From Bacteroidales bacterium (lineage in GTDB: Bacteria; Bacteroidota; Bacteroidia; Bacteroidales; JAOZQN01), in assembly GCA_029932195.1 (NCBI GenBank), contig JAOZQN010000001.1:10595-54734 (forward strand): 44,140 nucleotides of DNA, in the 5' to 3' direction. A model generated the notes under the pieces. It was given only the letters and a program-made list of their open reading frames with translations, had not been told where the DNA came from and searched no databases. The position numbers and the translations under genes are program-made. Within the stretch, counting starts at the first letter, position 1; each line of letters begins with the position of its first letter. This document shows positions 25,915-32,093 of the stretch, piece by piece.

Positions 25915-26150
25915 CCGACAGCTTAAAGATATTGAACCACAAAACAGTAGGTTTTCTGACTTATTCCATATTTTAAAAGCCTTCCCATCTTCCAAAATGA
26001 TAAATTAAGAATGAAGTATGTTAAATTTAATTAATCATTCAACATTAAAAATCAACCATTATAAAAAGCAGTGGCACAGATATTTAAAACGTAGAAAATT
26101 ACAGCAGCGGGGACTGTCTAGGATTTTCACCCAGTTCCCTTCCTGTTTTG
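25915..26150 (-). promoter_or_regulatory. Cobalamin (B12) riboswitch
   Basis: Read on the minus strand, the conserved blocks occur in order: GGGAACTGGGTGAAAATCC (26121-26139), GACAGTCCCCGCTGCTGTAA (26099-26118), GCCACTG (26069-26075), GGAAGATGGGAAGG near 25985-26000, and the B12-box equivalent AGTCAGAAAACCTACTGT (25944-25961). These match the AdoCbl/cobalamin aptamer core. The downstream segment to about 25915 can form a hairpin (AAGCT...AGCTT) and may be part of the expression platform. It lies in an 850-bp gap and reads into the DUF4465-like gene, with about 200 nt of further leader that contains another TAnnTTTG box at 25879-25886. Confidence 0.9.
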
Positions 26151-26156
26151 ATGTCG

Positions 26157-26189
26157 CAAAAGTAAAATATTTTTTAAATATTAACGCAA
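26157..26189 (-). promoter_or_regulatory. Promoter of the riboswitch-controlled transcript
   Basis: On the minus strand, TTG at 26187-26189 is followed after 22 bases by TACTTTTG at 26157-26164, an exact TAnnTTTG box. Transcription would begin near 26150, right before the first conserved block of the cobalamin aptamer. Confidence 0.6.
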
Positions 26190-26344
26190 AACAGTTTTTT
26201 TTTTTACTTTTGTAGGAATTTTATTTAGGAAGGAGGAGTTAGGAAGGAAGAGGGAGAAAATTAGGAAGGAGGAAAAAATTAGAAGAACGAAAGTTAGTTT
26301 TTTCTAAAAAATCACCTTCTCCAACCTCCAAACCTCCTTCCTAA

Positions 26345-26504
26345 TACCAAACCGCAATCAAAATAGTGTTTTAGAAAAAGAATTGTTTTTTGTTTATTTG
26401 ATTTATCAAAATTCTTGCATAGCCGTAGCTATGAAACATTTTTTTAAAGAAAAATAAACAAAAAAGAAACGTTTTATATTCATTATTTTGATAACGGTTT
26501 GGTA
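26345..26504. mobile_element. 160-bp palindromic MITE-like element (family C)
   Basis: The ends, starting TACCAAACCG and finishing CGGTTTGGTA, are complementary over 21 bases with two mismatches. Second arms (TTGTTTTTTGTTTATTT and AAATAAACAAAAAAGAA) continue the palindrome, and the centre has CATAGCCGTAGCTATG. It is flanked by TAA on both sides (26342-26344 and 26505-26507), a possible 3-bp target duplication. It is embedded in a second inverted repeat made of GGAAGGAGG-type words (26226-26275) and CCTCCTTCC-type words (26320-26340 and 26510-26530) just before cysD. No ORF. Confidence 0.6.
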
Positions 26505-26566
26505 TAAGAACCTCAAACCTCCCTCCTAACTCACTCACACATAAAACGAATAAACCAATATAAAAT

Positions 26567-27469
26567 ATGAAATACGAATTAAATCATTTACGAGAATTAG
26601 AATCGGAGTCAATATTTATAATGCGAGAGGTTGCGGCACAATTTGAGCGTCCTGCACTGCTTTTTTCGGGCGGAAAGGACTCAATTGTAATGTTTCATCT
26701 TGCTTTAAAAGCCTTTTATCCAGCAACTGTGCCATTTCCATTAGTGCATATTGATACAGGACACAACTTTGGCGAAGCTCTACAATTTAGAGACGACCTT
26801 GTTGCAGAACACGGTGTTCAACTGGTAGTTGGCTCGGTGCAAAAAACTATTGACGACGGTAAAGTGCAAGAAGAAACAGGTTATAATGCAAGCCGTAATA
26901 TGTTGCAGACAACCACTCTACTTGATACAATTGAAGAGGGAAAATTTGATGCAGCACTTGGCGGAGGTCGTCGAGATGAAGAGAAAGCCAGAGCAAAAGA
27001 ACGTTTTTTCTCTCACAGAGACGAGTTTGGACAATGGGACCCAAAAAATCAGCGACCAGAACTTTGGAATATTTTTAACGGTAAAAAACGTATGGGCGAA
27101 CATTTTCGTGTGTTCCCACTAAGCAACTGGACAGAGCTTGACGTTTGGCAATATATTTACATGGAACAAATCAAAATTCCTTCTATCTACTTCACACACA
27201 AGCGAGAAGTTTTTAATAGAGACGGACTTTTGCTTTCCACAGCTCCATTTATGAAACTAAAACCAAACGAAACGGCACAAGTTCTTGATGTTAGATGCCG
27301 AACTATTGGCGATATTACAAATACAGGTCTAACTATTTCAAAAGCGAATAATTTAGAAGATATTATTGAGGAAATTGCTGCAACCCGCACAACAGAACGT
27401 GGTGGCAGATTTGACGACAAACGCTCTGAAACAGCAATGGAAGATCGTAAAAAAGAAGGATATTTTTAA
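26567..27469 (+). CDS. cysD: Sulfate adenylyltransferase subunit 2
   Basis: The catalytic subunit of ATP sulfurylase: with the GTPase CysN it makes adenosine 5'-phosphosulfate from sulfate and ATP. The 300-residue length is typical. PP-loop LLFSGGKDSIVMFHLALKAF at residues 31-50, then FPLVHIDTGHNFGEAL, GGGRRDEEKARAKERFFSHRD, RVFPLSNWTELDVWQYI and LDVRCRTIGDITNTG near 245. The residues that define CysD rather than PAPS reductase (CysH) are present. CysN, normally the next gene, is absent: the next gene is an SPFH protein. Codons are more GC-rich than neighbouring accessory genes. No riboswitch was found for it; the cobalamin switch nearby faces the other way. Confidence 0.92.
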   Translation: MKYELNHLRELESESIFIMREVAAQFERPALLFSGGKDSIVMFHLALKAFYPATVPFPLVHIDTGHNFGEALQFRDDLVAEHGVQLVVGSVQKTIDDGKVQEETGYNASRNMLQTTTLLDTIEEGKFDAALGGGRRDEEKARAKERFFSHRDEFGQWDPKNQRPELWNIFNGKKRMGEHFRVFPLSNWTELDVWQYIYMEQIKIPSIYFTHKREVFNRDGLLLSTAPFMKLKPNETAQVLDVRCRTIGDITNTGLTISKANNLEDIIEEIAATRTTERGGRFDDKRSETAMEDRKKEGYF

Positions 27470-27481
27470 TCTAAATTTTCA

Positions 27482-27512
27482 ACTTTGACAAAGTTTCGAG
27501 CTTTGTCAAAGT
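27482..27512 (+). terminator. Terminator hairpin after cysD
   Basis: ACTTTGACAAAG (27482-27493) and CTTTGTCAAAGT (27501-27512) form a perfect 12-bp stem with a 7-base loop 12 bases after the cysD stop. This supports cysD ending its transcript here, without a following cysN. Confidence 0.65.
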
Positions 27513-27534
27513 AAAACTTCAAAACTTAAACAAA

Positions 27535-28404
27535 ATGACAACTCAAAATTTTACAGAAAAAAAGGCTTTTGCCATTTCTGGCTGGCCAATTATTTTAATA
27601 ATGATAATTTTTATGTCGATTTCGGCATTTATTTTTTTGTTCCCTTATAATAATATAGAGACATTAACTTTGTTAGCACCAATTAATTTTTTTGTATTCA
27701 TACTGACTGTTGGAGGATTATTTATTATTAATCCTAACCAAGCAAAGTTATTTTTATTTTTTGGGCATTATGCAGGAACAGTAAGAAAACATGGTTTACA
27801 ATGGACTATTCCAATTTTTAGCAAACGAACTATTTCTCTGAAATTAAGGAACTTTGAGTCGCAAAAGCTAAAAATAAATGACAACGAAGGAAATCCCGTA
27901 GAAGTAGCAGCAATAATTGTTTGGCGAGTTTTTGATACTGCCCAAGCCTCGTTTGAAGTCCAAGATTTTAATCATTTTGTAAAAGTTCAGAGTGAGTCAG
28001 CTATCCGAAATTTGATTATGCAATATTCCTACGACGACTACAAAAATGAAGAACGGTCTTTAATCAAAAATACGCAAGAAGTTTCGGAAAAATTAAAAGA
28101 GGAAACCCAAGAACGACTTACAATTGCTGGAATAGAAATAATAGAAACAAAAATAAGTCATTTGGCATATTCGCCAGAAATTGCCGCAGCAATGCTCCGA
28201 CGACAACAAGCAAAAGCAGTAGTTGCAGCAAGAACAGAAATTGTATATGGTGCAGTAGAAATGGTTGATATTGCTCTTAAAATGATAAATGAGAAAAAAC
28301 TTGTAGAGTTAGATGAAATTACAAAATCTAAAATGGTATCTAATCTATTAGTCGTTTTGTGTAGCGAACAAAATACTCAACCTACTCTGGAAACAACTTT
28401 TTAA
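27535..28404 (+). CDS. SPFH/band 7 (stomatin-like) membrane protein
   Basis: A 289-residue membrane protein. Two hydrophobic segments at about 16-38 and 44-64 are followed by an SPFH domain: NPNQAKLFLFFGHYAGTVRKHGLQW, NFESQKLKINDNEGNPVEVAAIIVWRVFDTAQA, a helical stretch FNHFVKVQSESAIRNLIMQYSYDD, ERLTIAGIEIIETKISHLAYSPEIAAAMLRRQQAKAV, then a C-terminal helix region. It resembles the Bacteroidota band 7 proteins found alone or with a small DNA-binding partner. Such proteins form membrane microdomain scaffolds. It follows cysD after a hairpin and precedes a possible nuclease gene by 75 bp. No protease (NfeD/HflC-like) partner is adjacent. Confidence 0.85.
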   Translation: MTTQNFTEKKAFAISGWPIILIMIIFMSISAFIFLFPYNNIETLTLLAPINFFVFILTVGGLFIINPNQAKLFLFFGHYAGTVRKHGLQWTIPIFSKRTISLKLRNFESQKLKINDNEGNPVEVAAIIVWRVFDTAQASFEVQDFNHFVKVQSESAIRNLIMQYSYDDYKNEERSLIKNTQEVSEKLKEETQERLTIAGIEIIETKISHLAYSPEIAAAMLRRQQAKAVVAARTEIVYGAVEMVDIALKMINEKKLVELDEITKSKMVSNLLVVLCSEQNTQPTLETTF

Positions 28405-28479
28405 ATTTTGAAGTTGAGAATTTTTGAAAGATAGAACTTCAAAAATTCCTAACTTCAAAAATTCAAAACTTAATTAAAT

Positions 28480-29118
28480 ATGAAAAATGAGTTTTATTTT
28501 CAAATATTGGTTTCGGAAGAGCAAAAAAAATATGCACAAGAACTTGTAGATTATTCGCTTAAAAATCATCCTATCAGCAATATTTGGGATAGCAAAAAGA
28601 AAGACCAAACAGCAAAACTGCGATTTACGGGAACACTTGGAGAAATTATTTTTGCTGATACTTATAAATTGAAACGTCCAACTCGCTCGTTTGGTGCTAT
28701 TGATGGACAAGACTTTGGTAAAGATTTTGAAATAAAATTCAAAGACCGAACAATGAATTTTGACCTCAAAACAATGCACAGAAAATCTAACAAATTTTAT
28801 CAAAATTATGTTCTAAATATTCCTGCTCGCAACATAAAAAGAGTAGATAGTATTACTGATTTTTATTTTTGTATAAGTCTGCATGAGTCTGATAATAAAA
28901 CTATTGCATCATTTTTAGGCTATATTCCAAAACATGTTATTTTAAAAAATAAAATTGGAATTTTATACAAAAAAGGAACAATAAGAACTCGTGCCGATAA
29001 AACAAATTTTGAGTTTTTTGAAGATACCTACGAAGTGTTTTTTAAAAATATTACAACTCCTTTTACAAGTCCAAGAATTAGAAAATTTGTGGATTTTAAA
29101 ATTTTGAAATTAAAATAA
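28480..29118 (+). CDS. Unknown protein, possible PD-(D/E)XK nuclease fold
   Basis: Not recognised as a named family. At 212 residues, the middle has TGTLGEIIFADTYKL, then GAIDGQDFGKDFEI, a beta hairpin and MNFDLKTMHR. An acidic residue in DGQDFGKDFE followed by D-L-K on the next strand matches the PD-(D/E)XK active-site spacing. Later strands (DFYFCISLHES, IASFLGYIPKHVIL) also fit that fold. The function is inference. It lies 75 bp after the SPFH gene, on the same strand, and 28 bp before MITE copy 3, so it may be an accessory gene. Confidence 0.6.
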   Translation: MKNEFYFQILVSEEQKKYAQELVDYSLKNHPISNIWDSKKKDQTAKLRFTGTLGEIIFADTYKLKRPTRSFGAIDGQDFGKDFEIKFKDRTMNFDLKTMHRKSNKFYQNYVLNIPARNIKRVDSITDFYFCISLHESDNKTIASFLGYIPKHVILKNKIGILYKKGTIRTRADKTNFEFFEDTYEVFFKNITTPFTSPRIRKFVDFKILKLK

Positions 29119-29146
29119 TAGACTTATCTTTCAACAAGCAACCAAT

Positions 29147-29288
29147 GAGTCCACTCCGAGAAGTGTATTTTTGCCAAAATCAAGGCGGATATGAATTTCA
29201 CAAACGGAGTTTACTTACTGTAAATGAGTATTTTAAAATTTGTATCCAACGCAGAGTTTGGCAAAAAGATGCTTTTCGGAGTGGACTC
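29147..29288. mobile_element. 142-bp MITE, copy 3
   Basis: Same ends as copies 1 and 2 (GAGTCCACTCCGAGAAG and CTTTTCGGAGTGGACTC). Flanks ACCAAT (29141-29146) and ACCAAC (29289-29294) match in 5 of 6 bases. An ORF through it (from 29145) is translated element sequence and resembles the one in copy 1, but no transposase. It lies in the gap between the possible nuclease gene and nadE. Confidence 0.85.
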
Positions 29289-29370
29289 ACCAACAGTTTT
29301 TTTGGTAAATCTATTTATGATAACACAAATTAAAAACGAACAACTAAACACTTAAAACTAAATACTTTCT

Positions 29371-30180
29371 ATGCTTACGAACTACGAACTTGCCGTTTCC
29401 AACATAAGAATGGAGCTTAAAAATTATATAACAAAAAGCAATTTAAAATCGCTTGTGCTTGGGATTTCTGGCGGAATAGATAGTGCCCTGTGTGCAGCTC
29501 TCGCAAAACCTGTTTGCGACGAATTAAATATTCCCATAATTGGCAGAAGCATAACCATTTCCACCAATAAGGCAGACGAAATTAGTCGTGCAAAAAATGT
29601 AGGAGAATCCTATCTTACAGATTTTAGAGATACTAACCTAACTTCAACTTACGACATGATGCAATTATCTGTTGTAGAAGATGTTGCAACGGCAAATAAA
29701 GACGAAAAGAGCTTTAAGATTCGTATGGGAAATATAAAAGCACGGATAAGAATGATTTATCTTTATGAATTGGCTTCTAAAAATAAAGGAATGGTTTTAT
29801 CCACAGATAATTACACCGAATATTTGCTCGGTTTTTGGACTCTTCATGGAGATGTTGGTGATTATGGAATGATACAAAATTTATGGAAAACAGAGGTTTA
29901 TGAAATGTCTCGTTTTCTTGCAAAAAACAATCCTGATAAAAAACAAGCAAAAGCACTTTTAGACTGCGTAACTGCTGTTCCCACAGATGGCCTGGGAATA
30001 ACAAACAGCGATTTAGACCAAATTCAAGCAGACAGCTACGAGGAAGTTGACCAAATCTTAATTGATTTTATCCTAAATAAAAGTAAAAAATTTGAAAACC
30101 ACCCAGTTATACAGAGAAATAAAGCATCTAATTTTAAAAGAATAAATCCTTATAATATGCCACGAAATAATATTGTTTAA
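29371..30180 (+). CDS. nadE: NH3-dependent NAD+ synthetase
   Basis: Makes NAD+ from deamido-NAD+, ATP and ammonia in the last step of NAD synthesis. At 269 residues it lacks a glutaminase domain, so it is the ammonia-dependent form (E. coli NadE about 275). The ATP pyrophosphatase loop LVLGISGGIDSALCAALA is at about residues 28-45. MGNIKARIRMIYLYELA, GMVLSTDNYTEYLLGFWTLHGD and the C-terminal NKASNFKRINPYNMPR also fit. It is followed 68 bp later by a tsaC-type gene on the same strand, possibly as part of a housekeeping run interrupted upstream by the MITE. Confidence 0.93.
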   Translation: MLTNYELAVSNIRMELKNYITKSNLKSLVLGISGGIDSALCAALAKPVCDELNIPIIGRSITISTNKADEISRAKNVGESYLTDFRDTNLTSTYDMMQLSVVEDVATANKDEKSFKIRMGNIKARIRMIYLYELASKNKGMVLSTDNYTEYLLGFWTLHGDVGDYGMIQNLWKTEVYEMSRFLAKNNPDKKQAKALLDCVTAVPTDGLGITNSDLDQIQADSYEEVDQILIDFILNKSKKFENHPVIQRNKASNFKRINPYNMPRNNIV

Positions 30181-30194
30181 AAAATACACAAATC

Positions 30195-30220
30195 AACACT
30201 CCGAAAAGCATATTTAAACA
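30195..30220. repeat. Solo end-fragment resembling the 142-bp MITE terminus
   Basis: ACTCCGAAAAGCATATTT matches the inner part of the MITE terminal repeat (compare the reverse complement of the right ends at 8779 and 29288). No second end is visible, so this is a possible decayed remnant between nadE and the next gene. Chance similarity cannot be excluded. Confidence 0.35.
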
Positions 30221-30248
30221 AACAGTAAATCTACTATTAACTAATTTT

Positions 30249-30869
30249 ATGAGTCAATTAATAAGAATACACCCAGAAACACCTTCGCCAAAACATATAC
30301 AAAAAATTGTAGATATTTTGCGGAACGGAGGCGTTATAATTTATCCAACCGACTCGGTTTACGGAATTGGTTGTGATATAAACAACAAAAAAGCTGTTGA
30401 ACGAGTAGCTCAAATTAAGGGCGAAAAAGTAAAAAAATCTAATTTCTCGTTTATTTTTAGCGAAATTAGTGAAACTGCCGAGTATATTAAACCAATAAAT
30501 CGGAATTTATTTAAAATAATGAATAAAAACTTGCCTGGTCCGTTCACTTTTATTTTGCCTGCAAGTAAGAAAATTCCTAAAATTTTAGAAAAATCACGGA
30601 AAAATTTAGGAGTGAGAATTCCTGATAATAATATTGTTAGAGATATAGTTAGAGAACTTGGAAATCCAATTATCACAACTTCTGTTCACGACGATGATGA
30701 AATTATAGAATATACAACCGATGCCGAACTAATCTATGAAAAATACGAAAATCAGGTAGATATTGTGATTGATGGAGGAATTGGAAACAACGAAGCCTCA
30801 ACAATAGTAGATTGTAGCGACGGTGAACCAGAAATTACAAGACAAGGAATTAGAGAACTAAGATATTAA
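30249..30869 (+). CDS. tsaC: L-threonylcarbamoyladenylate synthase (YrdC/Sua5 family)
   Basis: Makes threonylcarbamoyl-AMP for the universal t6A37 modification of ANN-decoding tRNAs. 206 residues. Motifs: RNGGVIIYPTDSVYGIGCDI at 27-46, IKGEKVKKSNFSFIFSEISE in place of the usual KxRP-rich loop, LPGPFTFILPASKKIPK near 100, NLGVRIPDNNIVRDIV near 120, NPIITTSVHDDDE near 140, DIVIDGGIGNNEASTIVDC near 176 and REIRQG-like EITRQGIREL at the end. It lacks the Sua5 C-terminal domain. Ends before an inverted repeat that separates it from porQ. Confidence 0.9.
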   Translation: MSQLIRIHPETPSPKHIQKIVDILRNGGVIIYPTDSVYGIGCDINNKKAVERVAQIKGEKVKKSNFSFIFSEISETAEYIKPINRNLFKIMNKNLPGPFTFILPASKKIPKILEKSRKNLGVRIPDNNIVRDIVRELGNPIITTSVHDDDEIIEYTTDAELIYEKYENQVDIVIDGGIGNNEASTIVDCSDGEPEITRQGIRELRY

Positions 30870-30877
30870 AAAAATTA

Positions 30878-30960
30878 GCTGTTGGCTGTTGTCTTTTGGC
30901 ACGCAAAGCGATAAGTCTAAAAACCAATAAGCCAACATCTAAAAGCCAATAACCAACAGC
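30878..30960. repeat. Inverted repeat with CGCAAAGCG core before porQ
   Basis: Left arm GCTGTTGGCTGTTGTCTTTT (30878-30897) pairs imperfectly with the run of AAAAGCCAATAACCAACAGC ending at 30960; GCAAAGCGATAAG is at 30903-30915 near the centre. It has the same organisation as the repeat at 23141 and lies in the 109-bp gap before porQ. Confidence 0.6.
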
Positions 30961-30978
30961 AAAAAACACATAATAAAA

Positions 30979-32028
30979 ATGAAAAAAACGCTCGTAATAA
31001 TATTTCTAATAACCTTTGTTTTAAATAGTTATTCACAAATAGGAGGCACGGCAACCTATAAATTTTTAGACTTACCAACATCTGCAAGAGTTTCGGCACT
31101 TGGCGGAAATAATATTTCTATTGCCGACGACGACTTAAATCTCGTTTACAACAATCCTGCTTTATTGGATAGTTCTATGGCTAATACTCTTACAATGAGT
31201 TATGTAAATTACTTTGCAGATATAAATTGGGGATATGCTTCTTATGCTTTCAAAACAAAAAAACTTGGCACAATTGCCGCAGGAATGCACTATGTAGATT
31301 ACGGAAAATTTACAGGAGCAGATGAGTTTGGAAATAAAAACGGAGATTTTTATGCTTCCGAATATGCACTAAATATCTTTTGGGCGTATCAAATAGATTC
31401 GTTCTGGACAGCGGGAGTAAATTTTAAGCCAATACTTTCTGTATTAGAAAGTTACAACTCTTTTGGGCTTGCTTTTGATTTTGGTATAAATTATAATCGC
31501 CCAGAAAAAGGTTTTTCTGCGGCATTTGTTATTAAAAATCTTGGCTCGCAAATAAAACCCTATTATGGAAAAAACTACGAACCTCTACCTTTTGATTTAC
31601 AAGTCGGTATGACTAAAAAATTGGCTCATGCACCATTTCGCTTTTCACTTTTAGCACAGCACCTTCAAAAACCAAACTTAAATTATACAATTCCTGAAAA
31701 TGAAAACATTGTGCAGTTTGATAGCCAGACAGCCACAAAAGAAAATATTGCTCTAAAATATTCTGATATGGCAATGCGACACCTTATAATAGGATTGGAA
31801 TTTATGCCCGCAAAAGCCTTCACCGCAAATATTGGATACAATCACCAAAGAAGGCAAGAACTACGATTGACAAATAAAGCTGGTTTTTCAGGTTTTTCTT
31901 ATGGTATCGGAATTAATCTAAAAAAATTCTATATCGGATACGGAAGAGCAAATTATCATCTTGCAGGTGCTTCAAATAATTTTTCTGTGAGAATAAATTT
32001 TAACGAGTTTTATAATAAAAAAAATTAG
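30979..32028 (+). CDS. porQ: Type IX secretion system protein PorQ
   Basis: An outer-membrane beta-barrel protein of the PorV/PorQ (FadL-like) family, 349 residues. Signal peptide (cleavage at NSYSQ), then the family start IGGTATYKFLDLPTSARVSALGG. Next come ISIADDDLNLVYNNPALLD, MSYVNYFADINWGYASYA, AGMHYVDYGKFTGADEFGN, and alternating beta strands to the end (FYIGYGRANYHLAGASNNFSVRINF). In known T9SS organisms PorQ works with PorU/PorV/PorZ in the attachment complex that cleaves sorting domains and links cargo to lipopolysaccharide. This supports export of the two sorting-domain proteins in this window. Other T9SS genes are not here. Confidence 0.88.
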   Translation: MKKTLVIIFLITFVLNSYSQIGGTATYKFLDLPTSARVSALGGNNISIADDDLNLVYNNPALLDSSMANTLTMSYVNYFADINWGYASYAFKTKKLGTIAAGMHYVDYGKFTGADEFGNKNGDFYASEYALNIFWAYQIDSFWTAGVNFKPILSVLESYNSFGLAFDFGINYNRPEKGFSAAFVIKNLGSQIKPYYGKNYEPLPFDLQVGMTKKLAHAPFRFSLLAQHLQKPNLNYTIPENENIVQFDSQTATKENIALKYSDMAMRHLIIGLEFMPAKAFTANIGYNHQRRQELRLTNKAGFSGFSYGIGINLKKFYIGYGRANYHLAGASNNFSVRINFNEFYNKKN

Positions 32029-32093
32029 ACAGACTAACTTTTAATGAATTGAAATTTTATAATAAAAACTAATTTTAAAACTTGAAAAATAAA

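Noticed and set aside
26018-26215. 65-codon plus-strand ORF in the cysD upstream gap
   Set aside because: It is antisense to the cobalamin riboswitch, whose conserved blocks fully explain the sequence conservation.
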